Below, piece after piece: positions 1 to 7,677 of a stretch of 11,495 nt of DNA. The DNA comes from Actinomycetota bacterium. Lineage in GTDB: Bacteria > Actinomycetota > Acidimicrobiia > IMCC26256 > BP-133. The notes under the pieces are model-generated. The model was not told the origin of the DNA. It did no database searches and worked only from the letters and a program-made list of their open reading frames with translations. Where the stretch lies: NCBI GenBank assembly GCA_030838815.1, contig JAUZEX010000537.1, forward strand, positions 1 through 11,495, given 5' to 3'. Both the position numbers and the translations under genes were made by a program. The first letter of the stretch is position 1. Each line of letters opens with the position of its first letter.

Positions 1-162
1 TCCCAGGCCGACACCGCCCAGAACACCGCAGAGCGATGTGACCTCGTCGTGCACGACGGCCCGTTCGCCGATGGCATTACCCTGCTGGTCCGGCCGTGCT
101 ATCTGGCCCTACGTCGGGCGCTCAACCGGGCGAACTCCATCCGCTGGTTGAGGCCTCTTTGA
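1..162 (+). pseudogene. C-terminal fragment of a truncated ParA/MinD-like ATPase paralogue
   Basis: The frame is open from the first base and stops with TGA at 160-162, giving 53 visible residues. The segment DLVVHDGP...LLV..CYLALRRALN (bases about 37-126) matches residues 70-99 of the complete paralogue at 8198-8731, one residue shorter between LLV and CY. DLVVHDGP corresponds to the Walker B and following loop of ParA/MinD proteins. After the shared ALN the reading frame carries 14 unrelated residues and ends, whereas the paralogue continues for about 78 more, covering the late strands and C-terminal helices. The fragment is therefore C-terminally truncated, probably a pseudogene remnant, though a short functional variant is possible. 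The N-terminal P-loop lies outside the window. An inverted repeat sits exactly where homology ends. Confidence 0.7.
121..152. repeat. 7-bp inverted repeat at the truncation point of the ParA-like fragment
   Basis: CTCAACC (121-127) and GGTTGAG (146-152) can form a 7-bp stem with an 18-base loop. The left arm is the last stretch conserved with the paralogue at 8198-8731; everything after it differs. It may mark a rearrangement junction or be coincidental. It does not fit an integron attC site, because the spacing is too short and the right arm breaks the GTTRRRY consensus. Confidence 0.35.
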
Positions 163-427
163 GAAGGATGTGGCGATGGGTGAGGGTTGTCCGAAATCCA
201 TGAACAAGTACTGATTCTCCCGCCCGGCCCGGCCATCACAACTGACCCGAGCCAGCGTATCTAACTACGGATTGTCTAGTGCCACGATGACCTCAGAGGC
301 GCCCTGGAACCCCCCCCGCGACCGGACAGCAAGTGCAGGCAGCTGGGGGCAATTTGTGACGCTGGGCAGGCCCGGCCGAAGCACGGGACGAATCTACCGA
401 GCGTCCCCCACCGAACGGAGTCGCCGC

Positions 428-853
428 ATGCGCCGTCCCCTCGCTGCCCTGCTCCTCACCGCCGCCGCCCTGGCCGCACTGGCGGTGCCGGCCGGCGCCA
501 GCACCCGCGCCACCTGGACGCACCAGACGCTGCGCTGCGCCACCGGCCACAAGTCTGCGACCGTGACGCTCAAGTGGGTGCCGGGCGCGCCGATCGACGG
601 CGGCTCCGGCCGCTACGTTCAGAAGGGCTGGTATGACAACCCCTGCGCCGGGCAGTGGCTCTTGCTGTTCGGATGCATGCCCGGCAGCCAGAGCGACTGC
701 TATGCCGTGGACGTGGCACCCAAGCACAGAGGCAAGATCGACCAGGCCGTCTCTGGCGAGCTGCAGGCCGGGCCGACCTGTGACGATCACGGCGGTACGG
801 CCTCGGTGGACTACGTCCCGGCGAAGAAGGCACCTAGCTGCCCGACGGGCTGA
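428..853 (+). CDS. Small secreted six-cysteine protein of unknown function
   Basis: This is a 141-residue protein. The ATG at 428 was chosen because ACGGAG (415-420) lies seven bases upstream and because a textbook signal peptide begins directly: MRRP, an Ala/Leu core to about residue 20, then a likely cleavage after AGA at residue 24. Longer in-frame starts would put some 50 uncharged or proline-rich residues ahead of the signal. The mature part of about 117 residues has six cysteines (37, 73, 83, 91, 118, 138), consistent with three disulfides in an extracellular protein. No catalytic motif or known family was recognised. It is followed 13 bases later by a strong terminator shared with the convergent glycosidase-like gene. 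It may be a small adhesin, inhibitor or binding protein, but nothing in the sequence decides this. Confidence 0.75.
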   Translation: MRRPLAALLLTAAALAALAVPAGASTRATWTHQTLRCATGHKSATVTLKWVPGAPIDGGSGRYVQKGWYDNPCAGQWLLLFGCMPGSQSDCYAVDVAPKHRGKIDQAVSGELQAGPTCDDHGGTASVDYVPAKKAPSCPTG

Positions 854-866
854 GCCCACGCACGAC

Positions 867-901
867 GAAGCCCCCGGCCCAATCGGACCGGGGGCTTCTT
901 T
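867..901. terminator. Intrinsic terminator between convergent genes
   Basis: GAAGCCCCCGG (867-877) pairs perfectly with CCGGGGGCTTC (888-898) around a 10-base loop, an 11-bp GC-rich stem followed by TTT on the + strand. It lies just after the stop at 853 and just after the minus-strand stop at 910. The U-tract favours the + strand, but the stem could end both convergent transcripts. Confidence 0.8.
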
Positions 902-909
902 CGTCTCAG

Positions 910-2694
910 CTACAGGCTGAGCGGGGTGGTGCGGTACAGCGGGTTGTTCTTAATCAGGGTTTGCCAGCCGTAGGCGCCGCGTTGGTGGAACGTGTCCAGG
1001 GTCTGGACCGAGTCGTTGATGAACTCCCAGTTCCAGGTCGCCTGCTTGTGGAAATACGCGAAGCCGAGCAGGTACTGGAGGGCGTCCGTGCTCCGCTCAA
1101 CGGACGTGAGCCCGTCTTCGAACCAGTTGTCCCTCGTCTCGTTGGACAGCGTGATGCCGAGGAGGTTGCAGCCCTCTTGGGTGTCGCCGCTGAGGCAGCC
1201 GGGGTGCGAGCCCAGTTCGGGGATGATCACCTGCTTGTTGAGCCGCTTGGCGAGCGGGATCACGCCGTAGCTTCGGGTGCCGTCGTTGAGGAACAGCTTG
1301 TCCGTGAGCTTCGCCCAGGTGCCATTGTGGTAGTTGGGCGGTGCGCTGGTCGAGTCGTACTGGTAGTAGTTGTACGTGTCGACGCCGAGATAGTCCACGT
1401 TGCCTGAGGCACAGGCCGTCGTGTTCGCCAGGTTGCACTTCCGGTTCGTGTTGCCGGGGTACATGGTGTCCCCGCCGCCGATGACCGAGGGGCCACCGAC
1501 CACGCCGTCGTTGCCGTACGTCGTGCCCCACCAGTCGGTGGCGATGTAGATGGTCTTCAGGATGCTGCTCTTGCCCATCGTGGCGATGAGCGCGTGCAGG
1601 TGCGTGAGCATGGCGCGGAACTCCAGCGCGCTGCCGAAGCAGGTCGTGGTGTTAACGGTGCAGCCCTTCACGTCCGAGGCGTTGTCGTGCGGCTCATGCG
1701 AGATCGTCACTAGCATCTGACCGGCGGCGCCACTGGCGGTAGCGTCGGTTGCCAGAGTCGTTAGCCACGTCGTGAGCGAGGTGTCGAGTGTGCCGTTGGC
1801 GATGTCGTACCAGGCGCTATGGCCCGTTGTGGGGACGTAGGTCTTGGGCGAGAACGAGTAGACGACCAGCCGCCCGCCGTGCCCGGTCGTGCCGGACTTC
1901 GCCAGGGTGGCGATGCCAGCGGCCGGAGCGCTCAGGCTGGTGTTGAAAGCGCGGGTGATCGGCATGACCTTGCCCGGGCCACCCGTCACAGTCTCGTCGG
2001 TCTCCATCGAGGCTTCAGCGGTGCTGGTCCCGGTGGAGGGGTCCTCGCCCGCCATGATGCCGTTGCTGGCGTCCACGTAGCCCTGGGCGTAGTCGGACCC
2101 GGCGCCGTTGCCGCGGCTGTCACACGCCGTGGTGCAGGTCGAGGTCGTCGTGAGGCTCACGACCATCTCGTACGACCCGGCGCGGGCGGCCTGGTTGGTG
2201 CCGTCGATCGGGGCGCTGTCGAAGTGGAATGGGACGTCCGTGATCTGACCGTCGTTCGAGCTGGTATTCGTGATCGTGACGCCGGAACCGAGGGCGGTGG
2301 CCCCGCTGACGCTGTCGTAGATGGTGACAGTCGCCGTGCTCCAGGTCTCCAGCTTGGAGCCGGACCATCCTACGAGCGTCCCCAGGCACAGGGTGGCTGA
2401 GTCGCCGGGGGCGAACTTCCAAGGGTCCGTGTCGTTGCCCCAGCTGGCGTCAACCTCTTCGGGGGCGGCTGCACAGGTGGCGTAGCCGGCCGGCTTCATG
2501 TACGCCGCGGCGTCAACTTCTGTGGTGTTGGCGCCGGAGGCCTTGAAGGTGTCCACCTTCGCCATGCCGCGGAACGGCGAGTAGGTGTACGGCAGCGATG
2601 TGGCGTGGGCAGCCGGGGCGACGGCGATGCCGGCCAGCGTGGGGAGAAGCAGCGCCGCCGCGAGGGCGGCGTGCTTAAGAGCGCGTTTGGGCAA
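910..2694 (-). CDS. Secreted GH26-like glycoside hydrolase candidate
   Basis: This 594-residue exported protein probably cleaves a polysaccharide outside the cell. The start is TTG at 2692-2694; AAAGGA lies about six bases upstream and no ATG or GTG is better placed. A signal peptide covers residues 1-31 (cut after AHA). Residues about 32-240 form an uncharacterised Thr/Ser-rich N-terminal region. Residues about 241-590 read like a TIM-barrel glycosidase of the GH26 type: ISHEPHDN (331-338) resembles the acid/base motif, with E334 as candidate, and IIPELG (490-495) resembles the nucleophile strand, with E493 as candidate. Ten cysteines form five sequence-local pairs (74/103, 187/191, 345/352, 420/428, 500/509), expected of an extracellular enzyme. 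The family call comes from motif memory; mannanase or other specificity cannot be read. It lies convergent to the small secreted protein and divergent from the propeller gene. Confidence 0.82.
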   Translation of the reverse strand: MPKRALKHAALAAALLLPTLAGIAVAPAAHATSLPYTYSPFRGMAKVDTFKASGANTTEVDAAAYMKPAGYATCAAAPEEVDASWGNDTDPWKFAPGDSATLCLGTLVGWSGSKLETWSTATVTIYDSVSGATALGSGVTITNTSSNDGQITDVPFHFDSAPIDGTNQAARAGSYEMVVSLTTTSTCTTACDSRGNGAGSDYAQGYVDASNGIMAGEDPSTGTSTAEASMETDETVTGGPGKVMPITRAFNTSLSAPAAGIATLAKSGTTGHGGRLVVYSFSPKTYVPTTGHSAWYDIANGTLDTSLTTWLTTLATDATASGAAGQMLVTISHEPHDNASDVKGCTVNTTTCFGSALEFRAMLTHLHALIATMGKSSILKTIYIATDWWGTTYGNDGVVGGPSVIGGGDTMYPGNTNRKCNLANTTACASGNVDYLGVDTYNYYQYDSTSAPPNYHNGTWAKLTDKLFLNDGTRSYGVIPLAKRLNKQVIIPELGSHPGCLSGDTQEGCNLLGITLSNETRDNWFEDGLTSVERSTDALQYLLGFAYFHKQATWNWEFINDSVQTLDTFHQRGAYGWQTLIKNNPLYRTTPLSL

Positions 2695-2938
2695 GGGGTT
2701 CCTTTCAGGGTGAAGCCGTCCTTGGCCGATGGTCTGCGTCGGGAAATCGGCCTTGCGGAGGTGGAGGTTCAGCCGGGAGCGCTCGTCGCAGTGGACCTAG
2801 TGTCTTGAGGCCCGAGCGGGCGATTGTCAGGGGGAGCGGAGAAGCATTCGCCTAGACGGACGGCGGAGGGACCGGCGTCGTCATGCGAACCGCTCGATAC
2901 GACGTTGCGGACTTTGCGCCGAGCTGTGACGCAAAGCC

Positions 2939-2960
2939 ATGGCTCGTTAGAGCCATTTTC
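2939..2960 (+). terminator. Terminator-like hairpin with no obvious upstream gene
   Basis: ATGGCTC (2939-2945) pairs with GAGCCAT (2950-2956) around GTTA, followed by a run of T to 2959. This is the architecture of a short intrinsic terminator reading on the + strand. No + strand gene ends nearby, so it would terminate a small RNA or antisense transcript, or it is fortuitous. Confidence 0.4.
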
Positions 2961-3358
2961 TAACTGCTAACTAGATTTTCCTGAGTAGCCCTTCGACGGC
3001 GGTGCCGACGAAGACGATCGAGCACGGGCATCGGCCCATGAGGCGGTGCCGGTCGCACAAAGAGATTGTCAACGATCCGCCGCCTTGCGTCGGCGCTGGA
3101 TATAAGGACTCCCGAACCTGATACGCCGCTACCAGAGCGGCCCTCGTGTACACGGGCGTTCGCACGGTGAGCACGACAGAGGTCTCGTCGAAACCTTGGC
3201 CACATCAACAACGCTCTGCTCGGCCACATCTCCACGACGGGACCGACGCTTCGAGGAAGGACCAGGCTGCCCGGTGATAGTTCGGTAAGTGTGTTCTTGC
3301 AAGCATTGCTCGTTCTAGTGCCGTGGGTCCCTGGCCGCCCGGGCCGCCGAGTACATAA

Positions 3359-3460
3359 GCCGCCCGTGCCGCCAATAAGGGGAAGGCCTATCGGGCGGAC
3401 CGGGCTGACTTCACGGAGAACCCGGGCCTGTGCCGCACCTTATGGGGGAATAGCAGGCCC
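3359..3460 (+). promoter_or_regulatory. Possible structured leader with mutually exclusive stems
   Basis: Several complementary segments crowd this stretch upstream of the propeller gene: CCGCCCG 3360-3366 with CGGGCGG 3392-3398; ATAAGG 3375-3380 with CCTTAT 3438-3443; AGGCC 3384-3388 with GGCCT 3425-3429; GGGCCTG 3424-3430 with CAGGCCC 3454-3460. Some of these cross or overlap, so they could only form as alternatives or as a pseudoknot. The conserved cores of the c-di-AMP, c-di-GMP-I and cobalamin riboswitches were looked for and not found. It may simply be GC-rich spacer. Confidence 0.25.
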
Positions 3461-3634
3461 CCGCTGGTAGGAGCTGGATGCGGCGTCCGAGCAGGCCGTG
3501 CTCCTCCTCGACCGTCCCTAATGGGGCGCTTCTGTCATCTCGTCTCTACGACATTCCACACCCGAGCCGCGCGAAGGCCCCGAACGATCGCTGCGTCCTG
3601 AAGGTCGAACGCACGGGCTCCGACAACGCCACCG

Positions 3635-6600
3635 ATGCCCTCAATTACGAAACACCAGCCGGCCAAGCCTGGCCGCCGTTCAGCAATACTCTTGCATCCA
3701 CGTCGTATTTCTCGCCGCCCTTCTCGATCGCTCGCTCTCCTGCTCACGACGGCGGTCGCGGGCGCGGTGCTGCCGCTCACGCTGCTGGGCGTAGCGCCTG
3801 CTAACGCTGCGGCGAACACGACATTGCGGGTGAGCATTGCGTCAGGCGGTGCGCAAGGCAATGGTGAGGCCCAGGGGAACTTCGCCGTCTCCTCGGGCGA
3901 CGGCCGGTATGTCGCCTTCGATTCAGCTGCGTCGAACATGGTCAGCGGAGACACCAACGGAGCCATCGACGTCTTCGTCCGCGATAACGTGCTCGGAACG
4001 ACGCAGAGAGTCAGCGTCGCCTCCGACGGCTCTCAGGGGAACGGCGCTAGCCAGGACCCGACCATGTCATCCGATGGTCGCTACGTCGCCTTCACCTCTT
4101 TCGCTTCGAACTTGGTTTCCGGCGACACGAATGGAGTCGCGGTCGTGTTCGTCCGCGACCTTCTCTTGGGCACGACCCAGCGGGTCAGTATCGCCTCCGA
4201 TGGCACCCAAGCCACTGGGCAGAGCGCCTACGCCCCAAGAATCTCGCTCGACGGCCAATTCGTCGTGTTCGGCTCGGATGCATCGAATCTCGTGGCGAGC
4301 GACACCAACGGCACTACCGACGTCTTCCTGCGTGATCTCGTCGCCGGCACCACCGAGCGGATCAGCGTCGCCTCCAGCGGCACGCAGGGCAACGGGCAGA
4401 GCGGTTGGCCAGCTGTTTCCGACGACGGTCGATACGTCGCGTTCATGTCGCAGGCCACGACCTTCGCCACCGGCGACAACAATGGCAATTTCGACGTGTT
4501 CCTGCGGGACCGCGTTTCCGCTACCACTACACTGATCAGCGCGAACTCCAGTGGCTTGCCCGGAAACGGGACGACGGGCTTCGGCAGCGCCTTGCCCAGC
4601 ATGTCGTCCGACGGCCGGTACATCGTGTTTTACTCAAGCGCGTCTGATCTTGTCGCCGGCGACAGCAACGGGGTTGAAGACATCTTCGTGCGCGATCTGC
4701 AAGCGGGAACGATGCAGCGTGTCAGCGTCGACTCAAGCGGCACCCAATCCAACGGAATGAGTCTTGACCCGAACATCTCGACCGATGGCCGCTTCGTCAC
4801 GTTCTCGTCGGTTGCCACCAACCTCATCTCCGGCGATACCAACGCCGTCCAGGACGTCTTTGTTCGGGACCTCGCCCACAACACGACGGAGCGAGTGAGC
4901 GTCAGCTCGACAGGCGCACAGGGCGATCAGAACAGTGCCGGGCGCGCCGCGATCACCACGGACGGCCGTTTGGTGGCATTCTGGTCCCGGGCGACGACCC
5001 TCGTATCCGGCGACACCAACGCGGCAGGCGACGTGTTTACCAGAGAACGAGCGATCGACAACGTGGACCCGATCGGGGCTGTCGAGCAAGCCACGGGCAC
5101 GCAGGTATCGGGATGGGCATACGACCCGAACAATCCCACGGGCGCCAGCACCGTCAACGTCGATGTCGACGCCGGAACCCCTCAGTCGCAGCGCTTCACC
5201 GTCACCGCCAATCTCTACCGACCCGATGCCAATCCCCCAGTGAGCAACGGGTTTCAGTGGCTGGTGCCATCCGCGCTCCAAGATGGAGCCAACCACACGG
5301 TGAAGGTCTCGGTCCTCGACTACCCCTCGAATATGGCTATCCCCATCGGAAACCAATCCAGCCTGTCATTCCTCACGCTGGCCGACGACTTCACGGGAAC
5401 GAATGGCGTGGTCTGGAACTCGTCGAAGTGGGGAGGGCTGGGCGGGACCGTTGACGTCCTGACCAATCAGGGACGACTCCTCGTCGCCACCCAGGACGCC
5501 AAAGCCGTGGCGACAAAGATGCCGCCCGTCGGGGACGCGGACCTGACCTATACCTACCGATTCGACGACCGCAGCTCTCTCAGCGGCTTCCGGACTGTCC
5601 TTCGGGGCGACGGTGCCTTTCCCCTCACGTCGGGCTATCGACTTGAGATCTTGAGCGACTCCACGGCTATCAAGGTCCGCAGATTCAGCGGCACCATCGG
5701 CACGGTCTGCCAGACCGGCTGCAGCTACACCTATACCAAGGACACCAACGCACAGCAGGTCCGCTTCCAAGTGCAAGGCGCCCACGTCCGAGTTAAGACT
5801 TGGCTCGCCGGCACTACCGAGCCCAGCTCATGGCAGATCGACTGGACCGACCCCAGCCCGCTTCCCGCCGGCGTTCTTCAGCTTCAGCACAACTGGACGA
5901 GCGGGACACGGTCCGTGCTGCTTGACAACCTCGTCCTGAATCGGCTCAGCCCAATCAATGAGCCCGATCCCCAGACGGCTCCGCTTTACAGCGTGAGCCG
6001 CTACATGAACAAGACACCGACGACAGCGCAGATGCAGACCGCCGGGGCCGAAGCAGGGAACCGGGGACCGTCCCTCGCTGTCTTGGACTTCGGCGAGCAG
6101 GACGGCACCATTGGAACCCGCGCCTTCGGCTCGAAATTGAACGATCAGCAGATCAGCGATCTGAGCATCGCCTTCATCAACGGCTTCTACAGCGTCGCCC
6201 CAGCGGGACGGAATCTCATCCTCGCCGTCGGCACCACCAACAGCGGCTACCAGACGGACACGGACGCGCAAGTCAAGGGCAAGGACTGGGCCAATCTCAT
6301 CAACTCCATCTACCAGACCGCGGTCCTCCAGCACCCCACCGTAGATGTCGCCGGCGCCAACGACTTCGAAGCTGGTAGAGGATTCGGAGGAAGCGCACCG
6401 AGCCGATCCCGGGCTTGGGTAGCAGGCTTCGACGCCCAATCCGCCGACCGGCTCATGATCAACTACGGCGCCGCCAATGGATGCCCCCCGGCGGGCTCGT
6501 GTACCGACGGGTGGACGCAGGATGACTACTGGTTCCTCACCGGCGGGCCTTCGTCAGCCAAGGGCCTTCCCGAGATCTACGCGTCCTCGAGCGACGAGCA

Positions 6601-6841
6601 GTGGGCTCAGATCGGCATCTACGGATACGACCACCACAACAGCAGCAAGATCGACTTCCTCGGGTCGCTGACACAGCAAGGGGCATGCAACCAGCGAGAC
6701 CCTCAACGGCTAAAGAACTGTAAAGGCACAGACAACGGGCCGGACACGGGGTGGAGCAACTTCCGAGCGACGTTGCGCCTGAGCCCGAAGACCGACCAGC
6801 CAGTCGGATACTCCAGCGACATTCTCTGGAACGGCGGATGA
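3635..6841 (+). CDS. Large secreted protein: seven-bladed propeller, jelly-roll and C-terminal domain
   Basis: This is a 1068-residue exported protein. Residues 1-59 are a signal peptide with a long basic N-region (hydrophobic core about 33-53, cut near ANA/AAN). Residues about 63-475 are seven repeats of about 58-62 residues, each beginning RVSVASxGxQGNG, followed by DGRYVAF and ending SGDTNGxxDVFVRD; this is the TolB/PD40-type beta-propeller pattern, one repeat per blade. Most blades carry DxNGxxD, a plausible calcium loop. Residues about 478-578 form a module with VSGWAYDPN, seen in other actinobacterial surface proteins. Residues about 583-770 begin ADDFTGTNG and resemble a concanavalin-like jelly-roll. 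Residues about 785-1068 form a domain with LAVLDFGEQDG and six cysteines in the jelly-roll and C-terminal part; it may be a barrel, but no active site can be named. The ATG at 3635 is the only good start after the in-frame stop at 3599; no clear Shine-Dalgarno site precedes it. The gene overlaps the lipoprotein gene downstream. Carbohydrate binding or processing is inferred. Confidence 0.88.
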   Translation: MPSITKHQPAKPGRRSAILLHPRRISRRPSRSLALLLTTAVAGAVLPLTLLGVAPANAAANTTLRVSIASGGAQGNGEAQGNFAVSSGDGRYVAFDSAASNMVSGDTNGAIDVFVRDNVLGTTQRVSVASDGSQGNGASQDPTMSSDGRYVAFTSFASNLVSGDTNGVAVVFVRDLLLGTTQRVSIASDGTQATGQSAYAPRISLDGQFVVFGSDASNLVASDTNGTTDVFLRDLVAGTTERISVASSGTQGNGQSGWPAVSDDGRYVAFMSQATTFATGDNNGNFDVFLRDRVSATTTLISANSSGLPGNGTTGFGSALPSMSSDGRYIVFYSSASDLVAGDSNGVEDIFVRDLQAGTMQRVSVDSSGTQSNGMSLDPNISTDGRFVTFSSVATNLISGDTNAVQDVFVRDLAHNTTERVSVSSTGAQGDQNSAGRAAITTDGRLVAFWSRATTLVSGDTNAAGDVFTRERAIDNVDPIGAVEQATGTQVSGWAYDPNNPTGASTVNVDVDAGTPQSQRFTVTANLYRPDANPPVSNGFQWLVPSALQDGANHTVKVSVLDYPSNMAIPIGNQSSLSFLTLADDFTGTNGVVWNSSKWGGLGGTVDVLTNQGRLLVATQDAKAVATKMPPVGDADLTYTYRFDDRSSLSGFRTVLRGDGAFPLTSGYRLEILSDSTAIKVRRFSGTIGTVCQTGCSYTYTKDTNAQQVRFQVQGAHVRVKTWLAGTTEPSSWQIDWTDPSPLPAGVLQLQHNWTSGTRSVLLDNLVLNRLSPINEPDPQTAPLYSVSRYMNKTPTTAQMQTAGAEAGNRGPSLAVLDFGEQDGTIGTRAFGSKLNDQQISDLSIAFINGFYSVAPAGRNLILAVGTTNSGYQTDTDAQVKGKDWANLINSIYQTAVLQHPTVDVAGANDFEAGRGFGGSAPSRSRAWVAGFDAQSADRLMINYGAANGCPPAGSCTDGWTQDDYWFLTGGPSSAKGLPEIYASSSDEQWAQIGIYGYDHHNSSKIDFLGSLTQQGACNQRDPQRLKNCKGTDNGPDTGWSNFRATLRLSPKTDQPVGYSSDILWNGG

Positions 6842-7677
6842 CGATCCTGGACAGCCGGCAAGCGAGAAAAGCCGCGACGGCCGCATGTCTCGTCTTCTTG
6901 ACGGCATGCCAGCCAGGAAGCTCGACCGGGAGGGACGGTGCCGCCGTCCCTCCTACGTCGTCCGCCCAGGCGACGGGGACCCTCAAGGGACAGGAAGGAA
7001 CGGCCCCCACGACGGTTCCGCTCGACTCTGTCCAGGCATCGTCCGCCACTACCCCGCCAACTCGTAGACCCCAGCCGCCGCCAACAACCGCCATGCTCGC
7101 CAAGCCACCGCCGACGGCGACTACCAGCGCGGCGCCGACGACAACACCCACCACGCCGGCGTCGGCGACGAACACCACGGCGGGAGACAAGCCGCAGTTC
7201 CCGCCTTGTGACGGCGTTCAGGTCTCCATGTCGGTGACGACCAATCGGGCCACTTCAGATGGCAAACTGGGGTCGATGATCGCCGAAGTCGAATGGGCGA
7301 ACCGCAAGGGCCCCGACTGCTCGTACAAGGGATACCCAGGGGTCGTGTTCACTGTCGGTGACTGTGAACACGAGCTGCCGTCGACGGCGACGCGTCAAGA
7401 CGATTTTCCGGAGCGATGGGTGAACTTCACCTGGAACCCGGACGACAACCGCGACAACCCAGGTGACGGCCATTTCCGCGTTTACAGTACCTCCCTTGAC
7501 CGCGACGGCCGTCCCTGCCCACCCGGCCACATGGAAGCTCCGGATTACCTCAAGGTCACGCTGCCCGGCATCGGGGAGTTTCAGGTTCTCGTCGAGCCAA
7601 TCTATGAAGGGCCCAAGGTCACATCGTGCGACGGGCGAATAGCTGTCACGCCAGTCGCACAGGCTAAGCTTCGTTGA
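6838..7677 (+). CDS. Lipoprotein with Thr/Pro linker and DUF4232-like C-terminal domain
   Basis: This is a 279-residue lipoprotein. The ATG at 6838 overlaps the TGA of the propeller gene (ATGA), and the start is confirmed by an immediate lipoprotein signal: hydrophobic residues 12-22 and the lipobox LTAC with C24 as the lipidated cysteine. An upstream in-frame ATG at 6751 would put 29 residues ahead of the signal and is rejected. Residues about 35-117 are a low-complexity Thr/Pro/Ala linker that would lift the C-terminal domain off the membrane. Residues 120-279 are a compact domain with cysteines 124, 161, 176, 227 and 264; CSYKGYPGV (161-169) recalls DUF4232-type domains of actinobacterial lipoproteins, a tentative match. 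Coupled translation implies production with the propeller protein, perhaps as its surface anchor or partner. No terminator was evident downstream. Confidence 0.85.
   Translation: MTILDSRQARKAATAACLVFLTACQPGSSTGRDGAAVPPTSSAQATGTLKGQEGTAPTTVPLDSVQASSATTPPTRRPQPPPTTAMLAKPPPTATTSAAPTTTPTTPASATNTTAGDKPQFPPCDGVQVSMSVTTNRATSDGKLGSMIAEVEWANRKGPDCSYKGYPGVVFTVGDCEHELPSTATRQDDFPERWVNFTWNPDDNRDNPGDGHFRVYSTSLDRDGRPCPPGHMEAPDYLKVTLPGIGEFQVLVEPIYEGPKVTSCDGRIAVTPVAQAKLR

Larger units (their letters stand above)
2695..3634. other. 940-base intergenic region between divergent secreted-protein genes
   Basis: No convincing gene was found here. Short frames on both strands lack family signal and composition bias. 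The region should contain the promoters for both flanking genes, but no confident -35/-10 pair was found. It is more AT-rich than the genes around it. It contains a terminator-like hairpin at 2939-2960 and a cluster of competing GC-rich stems at about 3359-3460. No tRNA T-loop or rRNA-like segment was seen. Confidence 0.5.

Noticed and set aside
121..152. Integron attC site
   Set aside because: The left arm fits RYYYAAC, but the right arm breaks GTTRRRY, the element is far shorter than known attC sites, and no integrase or cassette array is visible.
2960..3235. Minus-strand frames of 67 and 91 residues in the intergenic region
   Set aside because: They have no ribosome site and no recognisable domain, and their composition resembles random translation.
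3330..3480. c-di-AMP (ydaO-type) riboswitch upstream of a secreted protein
   Set aside because: Such switches often precede actinobacterial secreted enzymes, and CCGCCGAG and GAACCCGGG are faintly similar, but the required GGGGUGAA-type and CAGCUAAC cores are absent.
3635..3740. Tat (twin-arginine) signal in the propeller protein
   Set aside because: Several arginine pairs precede the hydrophobic core, but none fits the SRRxFLK consensus; a Sec signal with a long basic region is simpler.
3478..3804. 108-residue + strand reading frame behind TAGGAG, overlapping the start of the propeller gene
   Set aside because: The ribosome-site-like sequence is good, but the translation is low in structure, overlaps a certain signal peptide in another frame and shows no family signal. 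A short leader peptide cannot be excluded.
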